DNA of 64,000 bases from Dyadobacter jiangsuensis (GTDB lineage Bacteria; Bacteroidota; Bacteroidia; Cytophagales; Spirosomataceae): the NCBI RefSeq assembly GCF_003014695.1, contig NZ_PYAS01000001.1:616738-680737 (forward strand), in the 5' to 3' direction. The position numbers and the translations under genes were made by a program. Positions 43,077 through 51,775 of the stretch are shown here, piece by piece. The notes under the pieces were generated by a model. That model saw nothing but the letters and a program-made list of their open reading frames with translations, searched no databases and was not told where the DNA came from. Positions within the stretch are counted from its first letter, which is position 1. Every line of letters starts with the position of its first letter.

Positions 43077-44269
43077 GGTACTTCCGCAGCGGTTTGTGAC
43101 CTGTCGCTGAATGCGAGCAGCACAGCGATTAGCCCGAACACAAAAAAGCAAAGCACCAGTGGAAATACCCCGTGCGCCATCATATGGCTCGTAACCGAGC
43201 CGAGGGTAGCGCCTACAAAGAAGAAGCAGGTCCCATAAACGGCCGAAGCCATTCCTGCCATATTTCCCATGGGTTCCAGCGCCAGTGCGCTGCTGTTGGG
43301 TTCCACAGCCAGATTGATTGCGAGCATCATGGTAACGGCGATGAAAAACAGGGGCATTACCGGTGGGTCGCCAAACGCCCACGTGAATGCGAGTAGCACT
43401 GCTCCCACAATAGTGTAAATCGCAAGAAGCCATTTGATCGTCCGCCGGGCACCGAACAGGGACGACAGCCGGGAGTTCAGCAGCGCACACATGGACATCA
43501 TGGCGCCCATACCAGCGAATATCCAGGCAAATAGTTCAGGCCTACCGTAAATCTCTCCCACGATGTGTTCGGAACTGGATACGTACGAACTCAAAGCAGT
43601 AAAAAGCAATGTGGTGACTGTGGTGTATCGCAGAAACGTGCGGTTGCCGATCACCTGCGCGATGGAGCGTCCCACGTGTGCGCGGTTGAGCGGTGTGCGT
43701 GACGCGGGCGGCAGCGATTCTTCGAGCCGTAAGGACCACAGGAACACAACTACCGCGAACAATGGTGGCGCGAGAAACACCATTTTCCACGTTCCCACCG
43801 ACATAATCGCCAAACCCAAAAACGGTGCAATTACCGGCGTGAACAGAAAGATTGTAAATATCAGGGACAGAATGCGTGCCATTTCATCTCCGACGAAACG
43901 GTCGCGGACACCTGCGATGGTAGTCATAAATACGGCGGACGCGCCCATACCGGCAAAAAAACGGGCAGCGAGCATGGTAGGCATGTCGGGGGCCAATGCG
44001 GCAATTATACCGCCGGCGATGTACAACGGGAACCCGATCCGCAGAATGGCCAGACGTCCGAAACGGTCGGAGAGGGCGCCGAAGAGGATCTGAGCCACCT
44101 GGCCCATGAAGAAGAACGAAATGATCCGGGCGGTATCGGTAGAGTCGGCGCTCAGTCCAAAATGCTTTCGTACTTCACCGAATGCGGGCAGCATAATGTC
44201 GATGCCCAATGCGGTGAGCGTCATTGTGCAGGCCGAAAGGGCGATGAACTCGCCGGGTCTCATTTTCAT
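43073..44269 (-). CDS. MFS multidrug exporter, Bcr/CflA type
   Basis: A 398-residue inner-membrane transporter with 12 predicted helices. The start region MKMRPGEFIALSACTMTLTALGIDIMLPAFGEV and the motif A-like loop GALSDRFGRLAILR near residue 68 fit the Bcr/CflA drug-H+ antiporters. The second half has VEPNSSALALEPMGNMAGMASA, also typical of that family (EP.G..AG.AS). Substrate is not determinable. Its stop overlaps the end of the small basic protein by 4 bp. Confidence 0.92.
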   Translation of the reverse strand: MKMRPGEFIALSACTMTLTALGIDIMLPAFGEVRKHFGLSADSTDTARIISFFFMGQVAQILFGALSDRFGRLAILRIGFPLYIAGGIIAALAPDMPTMLAARFFAGMGASAVFMTTIAGVRDRFVGDEMARILSLIFTIFLFTPVIAPFLGLAIMSVGTWKMVFLAPPLFAVVVFLWSLRLEESLPPASRTPLNRAHVGRSIAQVIGNRTFLRYTTVTTLLFTALSSYVSSSEHIVGEIYGRPELFAWIFAGMGAMMSMCALLNSRLSSLFGARRTIKWLLAIYTIVGAVLLAFTWAFGDPPVMPLFFIAVTMMLAINLAVEPNSSALALEPMGNMAGMASAVYGTCFFFVGATLGSVTSHMMAHGVFPLVLCFFVFGLIAVLLAFSDRSQTAAEVP

Positions 44270-44418
44270 GGTGAGATGTTTTTGGTAAAGTTAGCCAGTT
44301 TGAAGAGCCATAAAGGTGTGTAAAATAGACTTTTGCGAGGGGTAATCCGGACAAATTTGTGTGTGCACGGTCTTTAAATACTATTTGTATTAAATAAATA
44401 AGTATTTGGAAAAATATT

Positions 44419-44439
44419 ATTGTCTTAAATATAGACAAT
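44419..44439. promoter_or_regulatory. Inverted repeat, possible operator
   Basis: Perfect 7-bp arms ATTGTCT and AGACAAT flank a 7-bp AT loop. It lies 16 bp upstream of the TACATTTG box, i.e. over the expected -33 region, between divergent MFS and exported-protein genes. Confidence 0.45.
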
Positions 44440-44455
44440 AAATAAACTTCTTCTT

Positions 44456-44463
44456 TACATTTG
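44456..44463 (+). promoter_or_regulatory. -7 promoter box (TACATTTG)
   Basis: Full TAnnTTTG match 73 bp upstream of the start of the small exported protein. Confidence 0.5.
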
Positions 44464-44536
44464 CTGTACGACGGTCGCGGGAGGTCGACATCCCCTTGCC
44501 GGATGGTTTCATTTCTTCACTAAAAACAAGTTGATT

Positions 44537-44914
44537 ATGAGAAGGATTAGCTCTATGATGATGATCCTGTGCCTGTTGGGCGCGGTTTATACGAGCATTG
44601 CCCAAACGGCGCCTGCCGATTTCTTTGCCGGTAAATGGGAGATCACCGTTTTCGGAACACCCAATGGCGATGCGAAACTCGTTGCGGATCTCGCCCGGAC
44701 CGACGGAAAGCTGACCGGCCAAATCACCAATGCAACGGACCCCAGCGCCGAAAAAATAGCCATCACCAGCGTCGACGAAGCGGCTGACAAGATTACAATC
44801 GGTTTTTCCGCTCAGGGCTACGACGTGACGGTAGACCTTTCGAAGGTGGATGATGACAATCTGAAAGGAAGTATGATGAGCATGTTCGACGCGACTGCCA
44901 AGCGGATGAAGTAG
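44537..44914 (+). CDS. Small exported protein of unknown function
   Basis: A 125-residue protein with a signal peptide (about 1-22, MRRISSMMMILCLLGAVYTSIAQ). The mature part (FFAGKWEITVFGTPNGDAKLV ... GKLTGQITNATDPS ... ITIGFSAQGYDVTVDL) is beta-rich and resembles small periplasmic lipocalin-like or DUF domains, with no firm family. The ATG is taken rather than a TTG 6 bp upstream. A promoter box and a possible operator precede it, so it is likely a regulated single gene. A hairpin follows directly. Confidence 0.7.
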   Translation: MRRISSMMMILCLLGAVYTSIAQTAPADFFAGKWEITVFGTPNGDAKLVADLARTDGKLTGQITNATDPSAEKIAITSVDEAADKITIGFSAQGYDVTVDLSKVDDDNLKGSMMSMFDATAKRMK

Positions 44915-44920
44915 GGGCGC

Positions 44921-44948
44921 TGACGGCCGTCAGCGGTCTGCCGACCGC
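44921..44948. terminator. Palindrome plus hairpin overlapping the ankyrin gene stop
   Basis: The perfect 12-bp palindrome TGACGGCCGTCA is followed by hairpin GCGGTC-TGCC-GACCGC. It separates two convergent genes and contains the ankyrin gene's TGA and last five codons. The words match the CCGACCG family at 6304-6378 and 10765-10837. Confidence 0.6.
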
Positions 44949-45934
44949 CCTTCCACAATCCCCCGCACGGCCTCAAAATCGGCCAAAGCTTGCTCGTTTT
45001 CGGGATAGAAGCTATCACCCTGTTCGATAAACGTTTGTATAGAGGTGCCGTCCGGCGTGGTATAGCGCGGGTCGGCGCCTTTTTCGATGAGCATCTTGCA
45101 TACGCCCCAGTACTGCCGCTCGGCGGCGTAGAGCAGGGCCGACATTTTTTCATGGTCGCCATCCCATGGCATGATGGCATTTGGGTCGGCACCGTGGTCC
45201 AGCAATGCTTTTACACAATCGTAGGCGCCATAGGAAGTTGACAGCGCTTCGAAAATGATGGGAACTACGTCGCGTTTGCCGCTACCGTAATCGGTCACCC
45301 TTGCATTGGCGTCAGCCCCGTGTTCCAGTAGCAGGCGAAGTACGGGCGCGTTTCCGCCTGTCGCGGGCGAGAAGTGAATCTTCTCGACCTCAGGATCGTC
45401 ACTTTTAATGCTCACGCCCGCCTGCAACAGCGCACGAATGCATTCCAGGCGTTGTTCGCCGTCATTGTTGACCGAACCGGCGTTTGCGATGGCCAGTTCA
45501 AGCAACGGATAGCCATAAGCGTTATCCCGAAGCTTTGGCTGTACTTCCGCGATGTATTTTTTCAGTTTATCGGGCTTCGCATCAAAGATTGCAATAGCCA
45601 TTCTGTTCCTCTCCTTATCTTCAAAAAACGGCTTTGCCTCAATCATGTTTGTAATGCCTCTCTTGAAATTGCCGATGGAAGACCCGAAGGCTATCCAAAA
45701 AACAGGCACCGCCACGATGATGAATGCCGTGTACTTGCTCCAATTAAATGGAAGCAGATTGAGCGTCACCAAAATGACGAGGAGAATGATCGCCAGGTAG
45801 TAAATGGCTCTTCCCATACCCGAAGCAGCATCTCCGCCGCCTTTCGTCGGGAACAGCGTTTCGGCCATTACTAGGAGGAACAACAGGGCAATCACCACCC
45901 AATTGATGATGGTGACAATTTTCAGATAGTTCAT
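44930..45934 (-). CDS. Membrane-anchored ankyrin repeat protein
   Basis: A 334-residue protein. Three N-terminal hydrophobic segments (about 5-25, 43-60, 68-85; VTIINWVVIALLFLLVMA and FIIVAVPVFWIAFG) are followed by ankyrin repeats at about 140-315: LLELAIANAG, LLLEHGADANAR, CVKALLDHGADPNAI and CKMLIEKGADPRY. These repeats mediate protein contacts. The last residues (VEGRSADR) are encoded inside a hairpin element, so the C-terminus may have been altered by its insertion. It starts 4 bp after the DKNYY gene stop, forming an operon. Confidence 0.85.
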   Translation of the reverse strand: MNYLKIVTIINWVVIALLFLLVMAETLFPTKGGGDAASGMGRAIYYLAIILLVILVTLNLLPFNWSKYTAFIIVAVPVFWIAFGSSIGNFKRGITNMIEAKPFFEDKERNRMAIAIFDAKPDKLKKYIAEVQPKLRDNAYGYPLLELAIANAGSVNNDGEQRLECIRALLQAGVSIKSDDPEVEKIHFSPATGGNAPVLRLLLEHGADANARVTDYGSGKRDVVPIIFEALSTSYGAYDCVKALLDHGADPNAIMPWDGDHEKMSALLYAAERQYWGVCKMLIEKGADPRYTTPDGTSIQTFIEQGDSFYPENEQALADFEAVRGIVEGRSADR

Positions 45935-45938
45935 ATTT

Positions 45939-46643
45939 TTACCCAAAGGCTGGCTGGAATTGCATCATTGCCCTGAAAACCGGTTGCCCGGAGTTGCTTT
46001 GAAAGCCATCTCCGTTGAATCTGTAAACCTGGTAACGATCTGTAAAAATACCATTTCCTGCGTAATCGAAAGTGTCGATGTCGGCGACACGGTAACCCTT
46101 TCCGTTTGCGAATACCTTGCTGTGGTCTTTGTAGAATGAGGTTTTCTGCCATTTACCAATGTATCTGAAATGGCTGGCGGCTTCTGAGATTACCTGGTCG
46201 TCGAAGTACACGCGCTGACTGTCCTTGCTCAGGTGTTCGTCGAGGCATTTGAAATTTCTGGCGTCGGAAGACATCAGATTGTTGGCTTTGAAAACATGCC
46301 GGTCATCTCGCCCGAGATCAGGCCCCAGTATTTGAAAGTAAACCGGATTCGCTCCGGGAATGCTTTTGCCCCGGAAGTAGACATTTTCAAAATCGCGTGC
46401 GTAAAGCGACGGATCCGATTGCCCGAGCTGACCAGTCATCAGAATCTGGAATGTCCTGGCGTGCGCTTCGGCGATCGGTGATTTGCTGCCATCTTTTCCT
46501 TTGTAAAAAACCAGTTTGTTTTCGATTTCGTAAACGTCGAAGGACGGCGAGGGGACGAAAGATTCGGTAGCAGGGCGGAGCAGGAACAGACTTGCGACGA
46601 CGAGTGTCAGACATACGCTGGTTATCAGAAGCAGGATCAGCAT
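45939..46643 (-). CDS. DKNYY-family repeat protein
   Basis: A 234-residue protein with an N-terminal membrane segment or uncleaved signal (MLILLLITSVCLTLVVASLFLL). Tandem DKNYY-like units follow, each with D-x-x-x-V-(Y/F) and a short hydrophobic strand: ARDFENVYFRGK, GRDDRHVFKANN, SKDSQRVYFDDQ, YKDHSKVFANGK and FTDRYQVYRF. The family is common and of unknown function. It is cotranscribed with the ankyrin protein gene. Confidence 0.8.
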   Translation of the reverse strand: MLILLLITSVCLTLVVASLFLLRPATESFVPSPSFDVYEIENKLVFYKGKDGSKSPIAEAHARTFQILMTGQLGQSDPSLYARDFENVYFRGKSIPGANPVYFQILGPDLGRDDRHVFKANNLMSSDARNFKCLDEHLSKDSQRVYFDDQVISEAASHFRYIGKWQKTSFYKDHSKVFANGKGYRVADIDTFDYAGNGIFTDRYQVYRFNGDGFQSNSGQPVFRAMMQFQPAFG

Positions 46644-46768
46644 AACGGTATAGGATGAGGTTGAGTGTGATGAGGTTTATTTTTCATGGCGTTGGCAATA
46701 GAGCCGCAAAAGTGCATATCGGGGCAAGTAACGTCCAGTATTAATGATGCAACGGTAACTATTGACTA

Positions 46769-46780
46769 TTTACCGGTAAA
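46769..46780. promoter_or_regulatory. 12-bp palindrome upstream of the second propeller kinase
   Basis: TTTACCGGTAAA is a perfect palindrome 148 bp before the kinase start, in an AT-rich gap of 284 bp. A related half site, TTTTTACCGATAAA, follows at about 46840. A regulator binding site is possible. Confidence 0.3.
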
Positions 46781-46927
46781 TCATTGATTATCCGGAGCTC
46801 CGAAAAAGGCCATTTCAACGATTTTGAGGCGGTTATGGGTTTTTACCGATAAATAAATCAGGTAGTACAGTTGTATAGAATTGACGTATTTGGTCTCGAG
46901 ATCGCAGATATTGGGCGCGAATCATCA

Positions 46928-49900
46928 ATGAAAATCCTGTCGGCAGTGTTGCTATCCCTTAAAAAGCTGGTTCATGCATTATCCCTTGTAAGTCTGTGCT
47001 TGTTCGCAGGACAACTTGGGGCGCAGACGCTGTTCCAAAACATCAGGTGGCAGGACGGGCTCAGCGCGAAGCAAATCAGATGTCTGTATAAAGATTCGTC
47101 GGGCTTTCTCTGGATCGGCACTTCTGCCGGGCTCGATCGCTACGACGGTGCCGTCGTGCAGCGGTTTCAGGATGCAAATGGAGTGCAAAAACACTTTGTG
47201 AATGCCATTTTGCCGTTTAAGGGCGAAGATACGCTCATGATCGGGCTGCGTAGAGGCATTCTGTTGTTCGATAAAAAGACGGGCAGGTTCTCGCGGGATC
47301 CCCGGTTTGCGTCGCTTGCGCAAAGCTATGTTGTGAGTATCCGTGCCGACGCCCAGCAACGCATATGGATCGGCACATCCGACGGGCTTTACTTGTATGA
47401 TCATCAAAAGCTGAGGCCGCTGACGGAGGCATTCCCCGAAGCCCGAAAGTTCGACTTTTCGCGTTTTCAACTCACTTTCATGGTGTATGACACGTTGCGG
47501 CGAGGGTTATGGGTGGGAGGAAACAGGCCTTTTTTCGTCGATTGCAAATCCAACCGGGTTTATTTCAAAGGCAATAATCCCCTGAAAAGCCCGCTGCTCG
47601 AATCGGAGCATGTGAATGCCATTGTGCTCGATCGTCGCGGAAATGTATGGTATGGCTGCGACACCGAGCCGACGCTCAACTACTGGGATTACCGCACCGG
47701 CAAGCTGGATAAGCATTATGAGCTGGACGGCAAGCAGATCGGCGAGGGGTGCAACTTTATATTTATCGATCGTCAGGACAGGGTGTGGGTTTCTACATGG
47801 CTGTTTGCCGCATTTCTGAAAGAGCCAGGGCAGCCATTTCGAAAGTTGGAGTACAGTCAGGATCAGGCTTATACGATTGCTTACGGGCATTTTCGGGATG
47901 CTATATCCGACGCGCAAGGCAACGTTTGGCTGGGTACCATCAATGGCGTGAGCAAAACGTTACCGAAGAACCCTATCGAGGCGATTTACAAGCTCCCCAG
48001 TTTTCATTTCTTTCTGGAAACGAGTTTTGCCCATGCCAACTCCATTACCGTTGAGGGTAAGACGATCATCGCCTGCAAGGAAGACGGCGTCGTGTTCTAT
48101 AATACCGATGATCGCACCTATCAGAAATACCTTACCCCCAGCAAAAGGTTGCGGAATAACCGCTCTGTGATGACAGCCAAAGTGGGTGATGTCTGGTGGT
48201 TTGCAGGATTCGATGGGATTTATTCGCTTGCGCCCGGGCAAACGGTTTTGCAGCGTTTCGACCAGATGAAGAAAGGGTTGTCGTCGTATCAGGCACCTTT
48301 CGTGTTTTTGGATAAACAAGGTCATATCTGGTTCGAAATCGATGGGGATGCATTCTATCGGTACAATCCGGTTACCAAAGTTTGCATCCGCTTCGATGGC
48401 ACCGACCCGAAATACGGGCTGTTCAAATTTGCCAATTCGCAAGCGTTCGTCCTGCTTGCCAACGGCGACATCCTTTTTGCGGTAGAGGGAAAAGGACTGT
48501 TGCGCTACAATTATGCCACCGAACGCTTCACGCAGTTGAATACGCCTGCCATCGCGGATGAGTACATATATGCCATGCGCCAGAGCAATACCGGCGATAT
48601 CTGGGCTGCGTCAACGGCGGCCGGACTGGTGAAAATTGATGCTAATGGCCAGGTTATTAGCAGCATCAGTACGAAAAATGGCTTGCCTTATGATCAGGTT
48701 TCCTCGCTGGATATCGACGACAATGGCGTGGTGTGGGCGGCTACGCGCGAAGGGCTTGCCGCGTACGACCCCGTCAGTAACAATGTAAGTAAGGTGGAAC
48801 TCGATCTGGGCAAGACTTTGCAGGATTACTGGAACTATGTAACTGTGGCCGGCGGCAAAATCTATGCAGTCATGCTCGATCACGTGGTGGTGATCAATCC
48901 GCGGCATTTTGCTTCCGTTCCCGTGCAAAAGCCGCCTGCCATTACTTCCGTGAAGATTTTCGGGCAGGAGCGCATTCGCGACCTCAAAGGGGATTTGCTG
49001 GAATTAAAGCCGGACGAATCATTCGTAGCCTTTCAATATGCCTCGCTCAGTCACCGCGATATTCCCTCGCTCCAATACAGTTACCAGCTGGTGGGGCTGG
49101 ACGACGATTGGGTCGTGGCCGGGCGCAATATCATGGCGTCCTACACGAGCCTGCTTCCTGGCGACTACGTCTTTAAGGTAAGGAGTACCGATGAGAACGG
49201 CCGGTGGATGAAATCAGCCGAAACCCTCAAAATACGCGTGCTGCCGCATTGGTGGCAGACCTGGTGGTTTCTGATCGCATGCACTATCGGCATCATGGGC
49301 ATTCTGTATTGGATTTATAGTGTTTATACCAAAAGGCAGCGTAAAAAGGACCTCGACGACACCATCGAGTACTTTGCAAACAGCGTTTACGGTGATAACT
49401 CCGTGAACGAAATATGCTGGGACATTGCCCGTAACTGCATTTCCAAGCTGCATTTCGAGGATTGCGTGGTTTACTTGCTGGATAAAGAGAGCGGCAAACT
49501 GATCCAGAAAGCGGCGTACGGGCCGAAAAGTCCGAAGGAGTATGAAATCCTCAATCCGATCGAAATACCGGTAGGCGAGGGGATTGTGGGTGCCGCCGCC
49601 GCTACCGGCATGCCCCAGATTATCGGTGACACCTCAAAAGACCCGCGCTACATTATCGACGATCAGGCAAGGGCGTCGGAATTGGCGGTGCCGATCCTGC
49701 ATGAGGGGCAGGTAATTGGCGTTATCGATTCGGAGCACCCGCGCAGGAATTTCTATAACCATAACCACGTGCGGGTGATCTCGACGATCGCAGCCATCAG
49801 TGCCAACAAGATCACGGAAGCGATGGCCCGCGCACAGGCCGAGCGGCAGGAAATTATGCTCCTGCGGATCAATAAAATGCTCGCGGAAAGCCAGCTGATG

Positions 49901-50536
49901 GCCCTGCGTGCGCAGATGAACCCGCATTTTATTTTTAACTGCCTCAATAGCATCCAGGAATGCATTGTTACCAAAAAATACGCCGAGGCCAGTAAGTACC
50001 TCAACAAATTCGCCAAGCTGTTCAGGCTGGTACTGAACAATTCGGGCAGGAACCTGGTAACGATCGCCGAAGAGCGGGATGTGCTGGAACTGTATCTCGA
50101 ACTGGAACTAATGCGTTTCGGGCAGGGATTTACATATTCCATTGAACTGGATCCCGAGCTGGAAGATGACTACGTGCGGCTGCCGTCCATGCTGCTTCAA
50201 CCTTTCGTGGAGAACGGCTTATGGCACGGATTGATGCATAAAGATGGCGAAAGGCACATGAGCATTCGTTTTTTTCTCTTCGGTCCTGAGCAGTTTGCCT
50301 GCGAAATCGAGGATAACGGCATTGGCCGGAAAAAGTCGGCCGAACTCAAAGCAAATTCTTCGCGCACGCGGGAACACGAATCGCGCGGAATACGTATCTG
50401 TGAAGACCGGATCGATGTCCTCGCCCGCCAGGGCAACCACGCCCGCCTGGAAGTGATCGACCGGTACGATGCCGCCGGCAATGCTACCGGAACGCTTGTC
50501 AGAATAGAATTATCCACCTACTTATATCAGACCTAG
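46928..50536 (+). CDS. Two-component-propeller sensor kinase with GAF domain and LytS-type core
   Basis: A 1202-residue membrane kinase. After a signal peptide (about 1-37, ending QLGAQ) come propeller repeats in the periplasm (SSGFLWIGTSAGLDRYDG, GNVWLGTINGVS, GDIWAASTAAGLV, GVVWAATREGLAAYD) and a Y_Y_Y domain (about 690-760; YQLVGLDDDWVVAGRN). One transmembrane helix follows (about 779-800). The cytosol has a GAF domain (about 820-960; YLLDKESGKLIQKAA, GEGIVGAAAATG) and the His_kinase/HATPase core, with acceptor His in QMNPHFIFNCLNSIQ near residue 998. The GAF insert is uncommon in propeller kinases. The LytTR regulator gene follows after 3 bp. Confidence 0.92.
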   Translation: MKILSAVLLSLKKLVHALSLVSLCLFAGQLGAQTLFQNIRWQDGLSAKQIRCLYKDSSGFLWIGTSAGLDRYDGAVVQRFQDANGVQKHFVNAILPFKGEDTLMIGLRRGILLFDKKTGRFSRDPRFASLAQSYVVSIRADAQQRIWIGTSDGLYLYDHQKLRPLTEAFPEARKFDFSRFQLTFMVYDTLRRGLWVGGNRPFFVDCKSNRVYFKGNNPLKSPLLESEHVNAIVLDRRGNVWYGCDTEPTLNYWDYRTGKLDKHYELDGKQIGEGCNFIFIDRQDRVWVSTWLFAAFLKEPGQPFRKLEYSQDQAYTIAYGHFRDAISDAQGNVWLGTINGVSKTLPKNPIEAIYKLPSFHFFLETSFAHANSITVEGKTIIACKEDGVVFYNTDDRTYQKYLTPSKRLRNNRSVMTAKVGDVWWFAGFDGIYSLAPGQTVLQRFDQMKKGLSSYQAPFVFLDKQGHIWFEIDGDAFYRYNPVTKVCIRFDGTDPKYGLFKFANSQAFVLLANGDILFAVEGKGLLRYNYATERFTQLNTPAIADEYIYAMRQSNTGDIWAASTAAGLVKIDANGQVISSISTKNGLPYDQVSSLDIDDNGVVWAATREGLAAYDPVSNNVSKVELDLGKTLQDYWNYVTVAGGKIYAVMLDHVVVINPRHFASVPVQKPPAITSVKIFGQERIRDLKGDLLELKPDESFVAFQYASLSHRDIPSLQYSYQLVGLDDDWVVAGRNIMASYTSLLPGDYVFKVRSTDENGRWMKSAETLKIRVLPHWWQTWWFLIACTIGIMGILYWIYSVYTKRQRKKDLDDTIEYFANSVYGDNSVNEICWDIARNCISKLHFEDCVVYLLDKESGKLIQKAAYGPKSPKEYEILNPIEIPVGEGIVGAAAATGMPQIIGDTSKDPRYIIDDQARASELAVPILHEGQVIGVIDSEHPRRNFYNHNHVRVISTIAAISANKITEAMARAQAERQEIMLLRINKMLAESQLMALRAQMNPHFIFNCLNSIQECIVTKKYAEASKYLNKFAKLFRLVLNNSGRNLVTIAEERDVLELYLELELMRFGQGFTYSIELDPELEDDYVRLPSMLLQPFVENGLWHGLMHKDGERHMSIRFFLFGPEQFACEIEDNGIGRKKSAELKANSSRTREHESRGIRICEDRIDVLARQGNHARLEVIDRYDAAGNATGTLVRIELSTYLYQT

Positions 50537-50539
50537 ACG

Positions 50540-51304
50540 ATGATTAAAGCACTTATTGTCGACGACGAGCCGAAATCAAGAAACGTGCTGGCGCATTACA
50601 TTGAAACCTACGTGGAAGAGATACGCGAAGTGAAGCAGGCCGAATCAGTGGATAGTGCGCTCGACATACTCAAAACGTTCCGCCCTAATATTGTTTTTCT
50701 AGATGTCGAAATGCCTGGTAAAAATGGTTTCGACTTTCTGAGGGCTTTGAAGGAGCCCGCTTTCGAGGTCATATTCACGACGGCTTACAATCAATATGCC
50801 GTGCAGGCGATCCGGTTCAGCGCGCTGGATTACCTGCTCAAACCGGTCGATCCCGATGAATTGCGTTCGGCAGTGGACCGGTTTCTGAAAAAGCAGAACG
50901 TGCACCAGAACCCTGTCCTGTTCGATAACCTCGTGCGCAACATCGCACATAAGCGGGCGAGCGAGTTCCGGCTCGCGGTACCTTATCAGGACGGCGTGTC
51001 TTTCTTTACCCTGGATCAGATCATTCGTTTGCAGGGGGAGGGAAATTATACCAATATCTTCATCAAAAGCCGCAAGCCGGTACTGGCCAGCAAGACTTTG
51101 AAATACTATGAGGAAATGCTGACGGAGTTTGGCTTCATACGGACGCACAAGTCGCATTTGGTGAACCCCAAATTTATTGCAAAACTCATGGCCGACCACG
51201 ATTTAGTAGAACTACTGGACGGCAGCCGCGTAGAAATATCCAGGCGAAAGAAGGAGGAAGTGCTTTTACAATTGCCCCTCGGAAACCAGCCACTCGATAA
51301 GTGA
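50540..51304 (+). CDS. LytTR-family response regulator
   Basis: A 254-residue regulator. The receiver (about 3-120) has VDDEPKS, phospho-acceptor Asp in IVFLDVEMPGKNG near 55, Thr in IFTTAYNQYA and Lys in YLLKPVDP. The C-terminal LytTR domain (about 150-245) has IIRLQGEGNYTNIFI and FIRTHKSHLVNPKFI. It is immediately downstream of the propeller/GAF kinase and forms a LytS/LytR-type system with it. Target genes are unknown; the nearby SusC/D locus is a candidate. Confidence 0.94.
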   Translation: MIKALIVDDEPKSRNVLAHYIETYVEEIREVKQAESVDSALDILKTFRPNIVFLDVEMPGKNGFDFLRALKEPAFEVIFTTAYNQYAVQAIRFSALDYLLKPVDPDELRSAVDRFLKKQNVHQNPVLFDNLVRNIAHKRASEFRLAVPYQDGVSFFTLDQIIRLQGEGNYTNIFIKSRKPVLASKTLKYYEEMLTEFGFIRTHKSHLVNPKFIAKLMADHDLVELLDGSRVEISRRKKEEVLLQLPLGNQPLDK

Positions 51305-51380
51305 AACTGTCCGTTAAATCACAATTGTCGTTCTTTGGAACATTGCGTCTTTTCTTTGAAGCCATCGAATTCTATTGGCT

Positions 51381-51767
51381 ATGGAGATATTGGCGATACG
51401 CGCAGGGCAATTGTTGCTCATTTTATTACTGGCATTTCTGATCATCGGCGGGCTCTGGTTCGTGCTGCGGTTCCGCCGGATGATGCTGTTACTGGGGGGA
51501 AAGAATCTCCGGGATGGGCAGGTTGCCGACGCGGTGGTACTGCTTTCGGAAGAGCATCGCGGGTCCTACCTTCAGGGGGAAAGCTACTACACGTTTCAGG
51601 TGCATGTGAAGCCGGCCCGGGGACGTAACTTTGTGACGGAAGTCCATGTGCTGCGGGAACAACTTACCCGCATTCCCCAGGCCGGCGACCGCGTTTCGGT
51701 CAAATACAATTACTCAGGCCGCAAGCGCTCCGTGGTTTTGAACCTGGATAGCATTCGCCCGGCATAG
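51381..51767 (+). CDS. Small membrane protein, DUF3592-like
   Basis: A 128-residue protein starting at MEILAIRAGQLLLILLLAFLI, one N-terminal helix, then a beta-rich region (GQVADAVVLLSEEH, SYYTFQVHVKPARGRNFVTEV, VSVKYNYSGRKRSVVL). This layout resembles DUF3592-type proteins in which a membrane helix precedes a small beta barrel with a conserved V-x-V-x-Y; the match is tentative. It is convergent with the GH43 gene (8 bp between stops). Confidence 0.6.
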   Translation: MEILAIRAGQLLLILLLAFLIIGGLWFVLRFRRMMLLLGGKNLRDGQVADAVVLLSEEHRGSYLQGESYYTFQVHVKPARGRNFVTEVHVLREQLTRIPQAGDRVSVKYNYSGRKRSVVLNLDSIRPA

Positions 51768-51775
51768 CATTTCTT

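Noticed and set aside
44930-46643. Ankyrin and DKNYY genes as immunity genes of a polymorphic toxin system
   Set aside because: No toxin, Rhs, VgrG or secretion gene lies nearby; both families are common without toxins.
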